From positions 1 through 64,000 of the forward strand of contig JAPPMF010000002.1 of NCBI GenBank assembly GCA_028819195.1: 64,000 nt of DNA, written 5' to 3'. How positions within the stretch are numbered: position 1 is the first letter of the stretch; every line of letters starts with the position of its first letter. Made by a program: the position numbers and the translations under genes. Under the pieces are notes generated by a model. The model had not been told where the DNA came from. It worked only from the letters and a program-made list of their open reading frames with translations, and ran no database searches. Positions 8,901 through 16,316 of the stretch are shown here, piece after piece. This DNA comes from Bin55 sp028819195. Its GTDB lineage: Bacteria > Pseudomonadota > Gammaproteobacteria > Pseudomonadales > Azotimanducaceae.

Positions 8901-9378
8901 AACAGGTATGTTCAGAACAAACTCGATGTTGTGGCAATAACCGTCTATGCTTGTTTTCTTTGTTGGTGGACAGGTCTATCCCGCATCACAGGTGCGGTGG
9001 TTTTTCCAAAGTCACGTTACGTATTTTGGTTAATGAATGAACATGTAGACAGCAAGTCTGTTTCGATTGTTTATTCTGTATAATTATTAAGATTCGCCGA
9101 CTCTATAAAAGAATTTCGAAATTGGTTCATAGTGAGTCGGTTAAAGTCTAATTCAAACTCAAAGAAAACGGTTAAGTTTGAATATTTCACCTGCGAAAAT
9201 CTAGCACTTCGTGTTCGAAGTTTTCGATAAAATGAGCATCGTCGATTAACTATCAATTTCATTTACTGGACAAAATGTGAGACACGAAGAAAGGCTGTCT
9301 AACTCACATTGACTTCTTATCATTTAAAATGTACGTAGAATAACACCTTAAGTATTCGTCTGAAAATTGGTTTCATTC
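8901..9378. other. Intergenic stretch before ssrA
   Basis: No gene seen. It contains a hairpin with T run (8981-9005), an exact 9-bp inverted repeat ATTCAAACT/AGTTTGAAT with a 15-base spacer (9151-9159 and 9175-9183), and a smaller hairpin ACTTCG/CGAAGT at 9206-9221 followed by T. A TATAAT at 9079-9084 has no good -35. Closer to ssrA, TTGACT at 9309 and TAGAAT at 9336 are 21 bases apart, too far for a confident promoter. The ssrA promoter should lie here but I cannot fix it. Confidence 0.5.
8981..9005 (+). terminator. Probable rho-independent terminator after the helical-repeat gene
   Basis: CCGCA (8981-8985) pairs exactly with TGCGG (8993-8997) across a 7-base loop and is followed by TGG and five T. 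The stem is short, so strength is uncertain. It lies about 80 bp after the stop at 8900 and would end the unknown 5' operon. Confidence 0.5.
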
Positions 9379-9739
9379 GGGGGCGAATTGGATTCGACGA
9401 CGGAGGTGAAGTCTCAGGTGCATGCCGAGAGAGATGTAGCTCTCGTAAATCAATTACCTCAATTCTTAAATAGTTGCCAATAACGACAACTACGCTCTAG
9501 CTGCTTAAATAGCAGCTAGTTCTGCCTACTTGAGTGCCTATGTAGAGTAGGGAGAATCATTTCAATAGGATCGTATTGAAGGACTGTCCGATCCTGCACT
9601 ACTAAATTATTACGGACTCGCATTACGGTACCGAGTTTTATCCGGTAGTTGTAATGTTAAACTTGAAGATAAGACTAAGCATGTAGAGCCGAAGATGGAT
9701 AGCCGGCGGACGCGGGTTCGACTCCCGCCGCCTCCACCA
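9379..9739 (+). ncRNA. ssrA: tmRNA (transfer-messenger RNA)
   Basis: One-piece tmRNA that rescues stalled ribosomes. The 5' GGGGGCG (9379-9385) pairs with CGCCTCC before the encoded ACCA end at 9736-9739. The 5' half has the D-loop-like GGATTCGACG, and the 3' end has the T-arm GGGTTCGACTCCC. The resume codon GCC is at 9476 after the usual TAGTT context, and the tag frame reads ANNDNYALAA and stops at TAA 9506-9508. The tag ends in the LAA proteolysis signal read by ClpXP. Compared with the E. coli tag ANDENYALAA only the second to fourth positions differ, which supports a Gammaproteobacterium. The peroxiredoxin gene on the other strand ends 11 bp beyond. Confidence 0.97.
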
Positions 9740-9750
9740 TTACCACGATA

Positions 9751-10320
9751 CTATGTTTCAGGAGTTTCTGAGACTTCAGTGTCAATCTTTTCTATTTCTA
9801 ATTCTGCGAGAATCGCAGCCATATCAGCGGCTGCAGTTTTCGTTTTCACCTTCCGATCAATTTCTAAGATCTTCCCATCTTTACCAATGTAAAACGTGTG
9901 ACGCGCCGGCCAACCGTGCGCGGATAGCACACCGTATTGCTTTGCAACCGATTTGTCTGCATCAGACAATATTGGAAAATCAGCGTTGTACTTCTCGGCA
10001 AACTTTTGGTTATCTTCTGGTGTGTCTACGCTGATCATAAAGTAGCTAACGTTATACTCGCTAATCAAACGACCGTTACTTGTAATATCTTTGCATTGTG
10101 CGGTACATCCTGGGGTATCGGCTTTCGGAAACCAAGCAAGGACGACCGGTCCTTGTTCAAGTAGTTCCGACAATGTGTATTCTTCGCCATCACTACCAGG
10201 TAAAGTAAACTCTGGTGCTTCGTCGCCGACATTGAGTTCGACTTTGTTGGCTTGACCGAACAGGCTCAGACCAAGAAAAAACGACATAACAAGCAGTATA
10301 CTGCGATAAAGTAATAGCAT
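9751..10320 (-). CDS. Secreted peroxiredoxin of the PrxQ/BCP type
   Basis: 189 residues. The first 21 or so residues form a signal peptide (LLLYRSILLVMSFFLGLSLFGQA), so this copy acts in the periplasm. The mature part is an AhpC/TSA-fold peroxiredoxin with the BCP signature DTPGCTAQC; the first cysteine is the expected peroxidatic residue and the second, five residues later, the resolving one. It reduces peroxides with thioredoxin-type electrons. The C-terminal tail (about 15 residues) is acidic. It is last in a co-directional run ygfZ-yciB-pdxJ-prx on the minus strand and converges on ssrA. Typical cytoplasmic BCP is about 155 residues; the extra length is signal and tail. Confidence 0.88.
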   Translation of the reverse strand: MLLLYRSILLVMSFFLGLSLFGQANKVELNVGDEAPEFTLPGSDGEEYTLSELLEQGPVVLAWFPKADTPGCTAQCKDITSNGRLISEYNVSYFMISVDTPEDNQKFAEKYNADFPILSDADKSVAKQYGVLSAHGWPARHTFYIGKDGKILEIDRKVKTKTAAADMAAILAELEIEKIDTEVSETPET

Positions 10321-10381
10321 AGAAAATCATACCTCATTGGTTATTTTGAACTAAAAATTGTAAACCGTAGAGTGTTCAGAC

Positions 10382-11170
10382 TCATTCAATTTCTTCAAGA
10401 ATTTGCAAGTAGGCTTTCACTGCGTTCGATAATCCCATGTCGAGGGCATCAGCAATAAGTGCATGTCCAATGGACACTTCATCTACCGGGACCGTGCTAC
10501 AAAAAGTCTCGAGGTTTTTGAGATTGAGATCATGACCCGCGTTCACTTGTAAACCATGCTCACGCACTTTTAAGGCGACTTCTCGGTAGGCTGATAAAAG
10601 CATATCGGACTCGCCGTTTGTTGATTCTTTGCTATTCACCAGTTCAGCCCATGGACCGGTAAACAACTCAATCCGTGCTGCTTTTGTCTTGGCTACTAAC
10701 TTACACTGTTCTTGGTCTGGGTCCAGAAATATACTTGTTCTACAGCCCTTACTTTGGAATTCTCGCACGTAGGTACATACATCCGTGAAATTCTTAGTAT
10801 CGGATAAATTCCAACCATGATCGGAGGTCAGTTGATCATTGGCATCTGGAACAAGGGTAACTTGGGTCGGTAAAACTTCCAAAACCAGTTCTTTAAAACC
10901 TGGGTAATCTTTGTCTGGGTTAGCGGGTTCCAGAGGATTACCTTCAATATTAAATTCAATTTCGGGTTCAAATTTGAGGAATTGAGCAATTTCGTAAACG
11001 TCTGCTGTTCGGATGTGTCGTTCATCCGGGCGCGGATGAATGGTAATACTCTTCGCGCCAGCTTTAATGATCTGTTCACAGCAATCCAGTAGATTCGGTA
11101 CATTGCCGTCGCGTGCATTGCGCAGCCAAGCGATCTTGTTGACGTTTACAGAAAGGACAGGTTGAGACAT
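10382..11170 (-). CDS. pdxJ: Pyridoxine 5'-phosphate synthase
   Basis: 262 residues (E. coli PdxJ 243). It condenses 1-deoxyxylulose 5-phosphate with 3-amino-2-oxopropyl phosphate to give pyridoxine 5'-phosphate, the last ring-closing step of DXP-dependent vitamin B6 synthesis. The TIM-barrel landmarks are present: SVNVNKIAWLRNARDG at the N-terminus, the phosphate/substrate segment ITIHPRPDERHI, EFNIEGNP, VTLVPD, and VNAGHDLN with VSIGHALIADAL near the end. It lies 11 bp after yciB and 61 bp before the peroxiredoxin, so co-transcription is likely. The usual neighbours recO and acpS are absent. Confidence 0.96.
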   Translation of the reverse strand: MSQPVLSVNVNKIAWLRNARDGNVPNLLDCCEQIIKAGAKSITIHPRPDERHIRTADVYEIAQFLKFEPEIEFNIEGNPLEPANPDKDYPGFKELVLEVLPTQVTLVPDANDQLTSDHGWNLSDTKNFTDVCTYVREFQSKGCRTSIFLDPDQEQCKLVAKTKAARIELFTGPWAELVNSKESTNGESDMLLSAYREVALKVREHGLQVNAGHDLNLKNLETFCSTVPVDEVSIGHALIADALDMGLSNAVKAYLQILEEIE

Positions 11171-11181
11171 AAAGTGAGAGT

Positions 11182-11763
11182 TTAAAGAGTCCGTTGCGCG
11201 CGGTTTTTACGATGTTCGATTAGATTAATAATCACTAACACGATCGCAAACAAAATAGGCCAGATGAATAATGCATAAACTTTATAGGTGACCCAGGTTT
11301 GTTCGGAAAACGAGTAAGCAACAAAAATATTAACCGTTCCCGAGGCGAGTAGTCCATATCCCAACACCAAAGTTTGTTGGCGCCAGAGTCGGTCCGGAAG
11401 ACGAACCTGATCGCCCAAAAGCCATTTCAACACATTAGTTTTACCGACATAGTAACTGAATAAGAAAATTGCACTCATTAACCATGAAGTAACTGTTGGT
11501 CGCCACATGATGAACAATGGATTTCGTAAAGCCACGGTCATGGTTCCGAGTACACCCGCGACGATTAGGATGAACCACATCATTTTGGTAATGGGTCGTT
11601 TCAAGATCAAGAAGAGAATGAACTGTAAGCCGACTGCCACCATCAAGGCAATGGTCGCCCAATAAATCCGGTTATCGGAAGTTAAGAATGGGGCGATGCT
11701 TTCTGGAAGAAAGTAAACGACAAAAAAAGCGATTCCGGGGACAAGTTCTAAAAGTTGGTTCAT
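11182..11763 (-). CDS. yciB: Inner membrane-spanning protein YciB (septation protein A family)
   Basis: 193 residues with five to six membrane helices. It opens with the family pattern LLELVPGIAFFVVYFLP and contains KWLLGDQVRLPDRLWRQ in the usual place before the penultimate helices, plus the terminal EHRKNRAQ. YciB proteins are inner membrane proteins tied to envelope integrity and cell width; the biochemical role is not settled. It is followed closely by pdxJ on the same strand and preceded by ygfZ. The length is usual for the family (about 180). Confidence 0.93.
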   Translation of the reverse strand: MNQLLELVPGIAFFVVYFLPESIAPFLTSDNRIYWATIALMVAVGLQFILFLILKRPITKMMWFILIVAGVLGTMTVALRNPLFIMWRPTVTSWLMSAIFLFSYYVGKTNVLKWLLGDQVRLPDRLWRQQTLVLGYGLLASGTVNIFVAYSFSEQTWVTYKVYALFIWPILFAIVLVIINLIEHRKNRAQRTL

Positions 11764-11814
11764 TCTGTCGCTGATTTCTTCAAAAATTTAGGTTGTTTGG
11801 CAACTGTATACAAA

Positions 11815-12477
11815 TTAGACTTGCCCGACGACGAGTGCTTGATTTTGAAATCGAGTAATCAAGGTACATTTCTTACCATCTTGATCACGAATTTGTGTAC
11901 CGATGGGAATTAAGTCGTCGGTCACACTAATGGATTTTAGTTTTCGCTTGACTGCTCCCCGATGTTCAGCGCGCGCCACGATTTCTTGTCCAAGGTAACA
12001 CCCCTTTGAGAAACTCACTGTTCCGAAATCCGTTAACGCTAGCATTTGGGGTAGGAATTGCCCACTAGTTGGTTCAGTAATGATGGGGAATTCTGCCATA
12101 ACGCACATTTCATCCAAGTTGTTTGCACTATTGGGTTTCGTATGTAGATACCAATTTAGCGGTGTCAAGTTGATACCGCCTTCCACGGGTGTCTCAAATA
12201 GACGGACAACGGCCGTAGTTTCAAGAATTGTGGATTTTGCAAACACCATGTACTTATTCAAGTGTTCGCGCACGATATTTTCGACGGTAGGATGGATAAC
12301 GAGATTTACTTGATCGGTCTTACCGTAACTCCAGCCATTGGCAATCACACGGCCTTGAATATTGGTAATCGCCATGGGCTGGCCAACCTCTGGTTGAATC
12401 GACGAAAGATCGTTGGTTACGTATCCTTGCAAGAAAGATACGGCGTCGGGTCCTTCAATGGTTAATTCAATCAACAT
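11815..12477 (-). CDS. ygfZ: YgfZ folate-binding protein, short form
   Basis: 220 residues. The diagnostic motif KGCYLGQE is at residues 158-165, with the conserved cysteine at 160, followed by EIVARAEHRGAVKRKL. YgfZ is a folate-dependent protein of the GcvT fold that supports maintenance of a subset of iron-sulfur enzymes, including MiaB. E. coli YgfZ has 326 residues; this protein lacks about 30 N-terminal residues and is shorter at the end. The start chosen gives MLIELTIEGPDAVSFLQGYVTND, the normal first strand, helix and folate-loop. It is divergent from sdhE with 17 bp between, the arrangement also known around ygfZ and sdhE in E. coli. Confidence 0.92.
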   Translation of the reverse strand: MLIELTIEGPDAVSFLQGYVTNDLSSIQPEVGQPMAITNIQGRVIANGWSYGKTDQVNLVIHPTVENIVREHLNKYMVFAKSTILETTAVVRLFETPVEGGINLTPLNWYLHTKPNSANNLDEMCVMAEFPIITEPTSGQFLPQMLALTDFGTVSFSKGCYLGQEIVARAEHRGAVKRKLKSISVTDDLIPIGTQIRDQDGKKCTLITRFQNQALVVGQV

Positions 12478-12494
12478 CGATAAACTATCGTCCT

Positions 12495-12767
12495 ATGGGA
12501 AAAGATTCCAACAACATCAACGAGGTCAAGCGTCGAATGTTATACCGATCAAGACGCGGCATGCTCGAATTAGATTTACTTTTAGTACCGTTTGTCGAAA
12601 ATCGTTTTGAAAACTTAGCAAGTGCGCAACAGCAACTCGTTGAACAATTACTGAATCTCGAAGATATTGAATTACACGAATTAATACAACGCCCCGAGCG
12701 CCGACCGGAATTCCAAGAGATCATTGAACTGATCGTGCAGTATCGTCAGCAGCAATCAAGTCTCTGA
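12495..12767 (+). CDS. sdhE: FAD assembly factor SdhE
   Basis: 90 residues, the usual family size. SdhE (SDH5 family) promotes covalent flavinylation of the SdhA and FrdA flavoproteins. The motif RRGMLELDLLL occurs at residues 20-30, with the RG pair needed for flavinylation, followed by a five-helix bundle ending in the acidic LIQRPERRPEFQEIIELI. It is divergent from ygfZ (17 bp) and overlaps the 3' end of nadB on the other strand by 12 bp. NadB belongs to the same flavoprotein superfamily as SdhA but binds FAD non-covalently, so the neighbourhood is suggestive but not proof of a shared role. Confidence 0.94.
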   Translation: MGKDSNNINEVKRRMLYRSRRGMLELDLLLVPFVENRFENLASAQQQLVEQLLNLEDIELHELIQRPERRPEFQEIIELIVQYRQQQSSL

Positions 12768-14396
12768 TTGGAAAGTTGAACTGTTTTCGAAGACATCTCT
12801 TGTTCCCTGAGAAAGTTTTACCACGCTAGGAACTGCTTGAACGTTTTTTTGTGGGTAGTCGAGCGTAAAGTGTAGACCGCGGCTTTCTTTACGCCAACGT
12901 GCGCATTTTACTATCAGATCGGCGACAAGGATAAGATTTCGCAGTTCAAGTAAATCTGGATTGACTCGATAGTTAGCATAGTATTCGATAATTTCTTGTT
13001 TAAGTAATTCAATTCTTCTAGCTGCACGTTCGAGCCGTTTGTCGGTGCGGGCGATGCCGACGTAGTTCCACATGATTCCACGTAGTTCTCCCCAGTTATG
13101 TGTAAGTACGACATCTTCATCAGAATCGACGACTAGACTTTCATCCCAGTCAGGGACTTGAACCTCGGTAGTGCTGAAGTTTTGAAAATTTTCTAGTATG
13201 TGACGCGCTACAGCCCGTGCATAAACAAGGCATTCTAATAGAGAGTTACTTGCTAGACGGTTGGCTCCGTGCAGTCCGGTACAAGCAGTTTCGCCGACCG
13301 CATATAAACCGAATACGTCAGTCGCACCGTGTTGGTTTACCAGTACTCCTCCACAGGTGTAATGTGCGGCAGGAACGACGGGGATTGGTTCAACTGCCAT
13401 ATCGATGCCTAGTTCAAGTAACTTTTCGAAGATCATGGGGAAGCGTTTTTGCAACACATGTTTCTCACGATGGCTAATGTCCAGGTAAACACACTCTAAA
13501 CCTAACCGTTTCATCTCGCTATCGATCGCTCGTGCAACTACATCACGCGTGGCTAACTCAAGTCTTTTGTCGTATTGTTGCATAAACGGAGTTCCATCCG
13601 GTAATAGTAACTGTCCACCTTCGCCGCGCACTGCCTCAGAAATCAGGAAGGAACGTGCAGCTGGATGGTAAAGGCACGTAGGATGAAACTGATTGAACTC
13701 CATATTCGATACACGACAACCGGCACGCGCGGCGATAGCAATACCATCGCCTGTTGCACTGTCAGGATTTGAGGTGTATTTGTAGACTTTGGATGCACCA
13801 CCCGTAGCAAGCACAACGCAAGGTGCAAGGATGGTTTCGACTAACTTTCGTTTGCGATCATAAACGTACGCGCCCCACACTCGATGGTCGGATTTATTCT
13901 TGTGACTTCTGCTAATGACATCTAATACGAGACGGTTTGAGTTTATTTCGATGTTTTGGTTTTCAATTGCATGATGGAGTAAGGTGGAACCGATTGCATA
14001 GCCAGTAGAGTCGGCGACATGTAAGACTCGCGGGAATTTATGTGCCCCTTCGCGTACCAAGTGTAATCCATCTTCGTCCGAATCAAACTCCAACCCTAGG
14101 TCTAAAAGGTCTTGTACGACAGTTCTCGATTGAGATACCACTGATTGTACGACGGTTTCACTACATAATCCATCGCCAGCAAGAACGGTATCCTCGATAT
14201 GTGATTCGATGGTGTCCTGGGGGTGGGTTACTGAGGCAATTCCCCCTTGGGCGCGGTTCGTTGAACTATCGAGGATATTTTCTTTAGAAAGTAATAGAAC
14301 ACGGTAAGTTTTTGCGAGGTGTAGAGCGGTACTCAGTCCAGCGGCACCCGCCCCAATGATGAGTACATCGGTAGTACGTTGATTCGTAGAATTCAT
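12756..14396 (-). CDS. nadB: L-aspartate oxidase
   Basis: 546 residues. It oxidises L-aspartate to iminoaspartate, which NadA condenses with dihydroxyacetone phosphate to quinolinate in NAD synthesis. The FAD dinucleotide motif GAGAAG is at residues 15-20. The flavin and substrate segments STNRAQGGIA, NQFHPTCLYHP, LISEAVRGEGG and YTCGGV follow in the order of the succinate dehydrogenase/aspartate oxidase family, and the helical C-terminal domain is complete. The length is near the usual 535-540. The tail converges on sdhE and overlaps it by 12 bp. The start at 14396 gives a normal N-terminus. nadA and nadC are not in the window. Confidence 0.96.
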   Translation of the reverse strand: MNSTNQRTTDVLIIGAGAAGLSTALHLAKTYRVLLLSKENILDSSTNRAQGGIASVTHPQDTIESHIEDTVLAGDGLCSETVVQSVVSQSRTVVQDLLDLGLEFDSDEDGLHLVREGAHKFPRVLHVADSTGYAIGSTLLHHAIENQNIEINSNRLVLDVISRSHKNKSDHRVWGAYVYDRKRKLVETILAPCVVLATGGASKVYKYTSNPDSATGDGIAIAARAGCRVSNMEFNQFHPTCLYHPAARSFLISEAVRGEGGQLLLPDGTPFMQQYDKRLELATRDVVARAIDSEMKRLGLECVYLDISHREKHVLQKRFPMIFEKLLELGIDMAVEPIPVVPAAHYTCGGVLVNQHGATDVFGLYAVGETACTGLHGANRLASNSLLECLVYARAVARHILENFQNFSTTEVQVPDWDESLVVDSDEDVVLTHNWGELRGIMWNYVGIARTDKRLERAARRIELLKQEIIEYYANYRVNPDLLELRNLILVADLIVKCARWRKESRGLHFTLDYPQKNVQAVPSVVKLSQGTRDVFENSSTFQSET

Positions 14397-14518
14397 AATA
14401 GACGGATCAAAGTCATGTATTTATCTTCGTATAGGGCTAAGTAAGTGTTCAAGGAAAACTCGAGATTCTTGAGGCAGGATATTCCTACGTTTACCGCTAC
14501 ATATCCTTCAACTCAACT

Positions 14519-14546
14519 TTGACATCTATGTTTTCCATAATATATT
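14519..14546 (+). promoter_or_regulatory. Sigma70-type promoter before the rseC-like gene
   Basis: TTGACA at 14519-14524 and TATATT at 14541-14546 are separated by 16 bp and lie about 80 bp before the start codon at 14629. Both boxes are close to consensus. The divergent nadB gene would need its own promoter in the remaining intergenic stretch. Confidence 0.55.
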
Positions 14547-14628
14547 ATCGACAAGGATTAATTCCGAAAACTCAATGACGAAGGTTTTGAACTTCGCGTA
14601 TTTGGGTGCTTAGGTATATCTTCGATCA

Positions 14629-14994
14629 ATGGCAACAGCACAAGGAATTGTGATCAATTCCACAAAAAACAAGTCCGGCATACAGGTCCTGCAGAAATCT
14701 TGTAGTGCGTGCCACTTAGGATGTGTACGAATACGTCCAGATGTACTAGAAGTAGCTAAAGTATTTGAAGTTGGAACAAAGGTTCGGATCAATGTTTCAA
14801 CTTCAACTCTTTGTTGGGGAACATTTCTTACAATGGGATTTCCATTGATTGCAGCTTTGTGTATTCTGATTGTGACGAATAGTTTTTTTATTACATTGTT
14901 GGGATTAGTATTGGGAGCACTGGTTGGAGTGATGATTCTTCGTCGGAAGAGTCTGGATATGTCGAGTAACATTTCCGTTGAGGCTGTATCATGA
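14629..14994 (+). CDS. RseC/MucC-family membrane protein
   Basis: 121 residues. The family build is clear: a short N-terminal domain with a cysteine cluster (C25, C28 and C32 in SCSACHLGC, where RseC has a CxxC..C set), a beta-rich part, then two membrane helices (about 62-82 and 85-103) and a short basic/polar tail. RseC-type proteins are linked to SoxR reduction and to the sigma-E locus in E. coli, where nadB is also a neighbour. Here the nadB neighbour is kept, divergent, but rpoE, rseA and rseB are absent. The cysteine spacing is less regular than in E. coli RseC, so function is less certain. Confidence 0.8.
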   Translation: MATAQGIVINSTKNKSGIQVLQKSCSACHLGCVRIRPDVLEVAKVFEVGTKVRINVSTSTLCWGTFLTMGFPLIAALCILIVTNSFFITLLGLVLGALVGVMILRRKSLDMSSNISVEAVS

Positions 14995-15080
14995 TTAGCC
15001 TCCATCTAGATGACTTCTTACATTATTATTGATAATAGGTATTTACCATGCTTTCTAGCGATCGAATATCGGGTGAATCA

Positions 15081-15650
15081 ATGAATTTTAGAGCGCTTTT
15101 TGTGATTCTGTGTATTGTTTTTGTAGGTTGTCAATTCACTGGGGCTGAAGTAATCGCGCAAACTGATACGACGACCGAGGAAGATGTTGTAGAAAACGAA
15201 GAACCGCAAGCAACAGCAGACGAAGAATCATCAGCCGATTCGGATTTAGATCTCAAACAAGAACGTGAAAAGACCTTACAGGAAATTCCCGATATACGCG
15301 AGAAAGCACAGTCTTTGATCAGAGATTTCGTTGATCGTTCCGATACTGATCAACTTTCTCTAGAAGAAATCGAAGCGATACGCGCAGAACTTATCGGAGA
15401 ACAGACTGAGCAGATGGGTGAGGGTGAATCGACTGAACAAACAGCATCTAACATTCCTGCAGAATCTGAAGCGTCCATTGACGAAACCCTCGCGGAAATC
15501 CCAGAAGTAAAGGATCGAGTTAAGGATTTGATAACTGATTTTCAGGGTCGAAATGGAGAATCTACTGAAGAATACTCCGAACCGGAGGATTCTGAACCAG
15601 AAGAGCAAACTGAGGAAGTCGTCGCGCCGCCGGAGACCGAATCCGAATAG
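15081..15650 (+). CDS. Small acidic exported protein or lipoprotein with a two-fold internal repeat
   Basis: 189 residues from the ATG at 15081, which has GGGTGA six bases ahead; an in-frame ATG at 15048 would add 11 residues and bury the signal. The signal sequence ends at FVGC (residue 18), a possible lipobox, or is cleaved after AEVIAQ. The rest is very acidic and low in complexity. Two related segments stand out, KTLQEIPDIREKAQSLIRDF and ETLAEIPEVKDRVKDLITDF, about 70 residues apart. Nothing enzymatic is seen. It lies alone between the rseC-like gene and a convergent VOC gene. Function unknown. Confidence 0.6.
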   Translation: MNFRALFVILCIVFVGCQFTGAEVIAQTDTTTEEDVVENEEPQATADEESSADSDLDLKQEREKTLQEIPDIREKAQSLIRDFVDRSDTDQLSLEEIEAIRAELIGEQTEQMGEGESTEQTASNIPAESEASIDETLAEIPEVKDRVKDLITDFQGRNGESTEEYSEPEDSEPEEQTEEVVAPPETESE

Positions 15651-15671
15651 TTATCCGGGTTTAAATGTAAG

Positions 15672-16058
15672 TCACGCGTTAATTTCGTAAGATCGCGTCA
15701 GTACTTCCAAAAAGTGCCCATCGGGATCGTAGAAGTAAAACCCTCGACCACCGTCGCGATGGTTGATTTCTTGTGGTCGATTCTTGCTCGGATCGGCCCA
15801 GTAGTGGATTGATTGAGATTGGATGCGCGCGAAAATTTCGTCGAATTCGGGCTCACTTACTTTGAATGCGAAGTGTCGTGACTGAATTTCGTCAGTAGTG
15901 TCGACAAAATCCAGCGATAACTCTCCCACTTTCACGATGGCAAAGGGACCCCAAAGTGTGGGTGGTTCCAGTCCGAGCAAATTAGATAAAAATTTGGCTG
16001 ATTCCAACTTGTCGTGAGCTCTGATAATGGTGTGATCGAGTGAAACAGACATTTGCAC
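15672..16058 (-). CDS. VOC-family (glyoxalase/bleomycin-resistance fold) protein
   Basis: 128 residues, one VOC domain made of two beta-alpha-beta-beta-beta modules. The opening VSLDHTIIRAHDKLESAKFL and the closing GRGFYFYDPDGHFLEVLTR are typical; the first histidine and the last glutamate occupy usual metal-ligand positions. Members bind small substrates in a metal-centred pocket (glyoxalases, dioxygenases, resistance proteins). The substrate cannot be told from sequence. It is convergent with the acidic protein and divergent from the M32 carboxypeptidase. Confidence 0.85.
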   Translation of the reverse strand: MQMSVSLDHTIIRAHDKLESAKFLSNLLGLEPPTLWGPFAIVKVGELSLDFVDTTDEIQSRHFAFKVSEPEFDEIFARIQSQSIHYWADPSKNRPQEINHRDGGRGFYFYDPDGHFLEVLTRSYEINA

Positions 16059-16236
16059 TTCCTGATACGATTAAAGTAAGTTTACATTTTATGGTCTTCC
16101 TTTGCTACAGGCTGTATCGTTATACGTTGAATGAGCGCGCAAAGAGACAAATTAATGTTGAGATTCTCTTTACCGTTTCAATTGATTGAAAATTCACTGA
16201 ATTTAACTGTCGCAATGAACTTCATAGGTGAAATCA

Positions 16237-16254
16237 GGAGTAGTAAACTACTCC
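16237..16254. promoter_or_regulatory. Perfect 18-bp palindrome in a divergent intergenic region
   Basis: GGAGTAGT-AA-ACTACTCC is an exact inverted repeat with a 2-base centre. It lies between the VOC gene (start 16058, minus) and the M32 carboxypeptidase (start 16317, plus), 63 bp before the latter. It could be an operator for a dimeric regulator or a small hairpin; no T run follows. Confidence 0.4.
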
Positions 16255-16316
16255 GACCTTCGTAGCCACTAAGTCGTACTTATAAAATTTGTTTCCTTTA
16301 ACTGAGTAAACCATCA

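Noticed and set aside
9079..9084. TATAAT as the ssrA promoter -10 box
   Set aside because: It is 295 bp before the mature 5' end and has no -35 at proper spacing.
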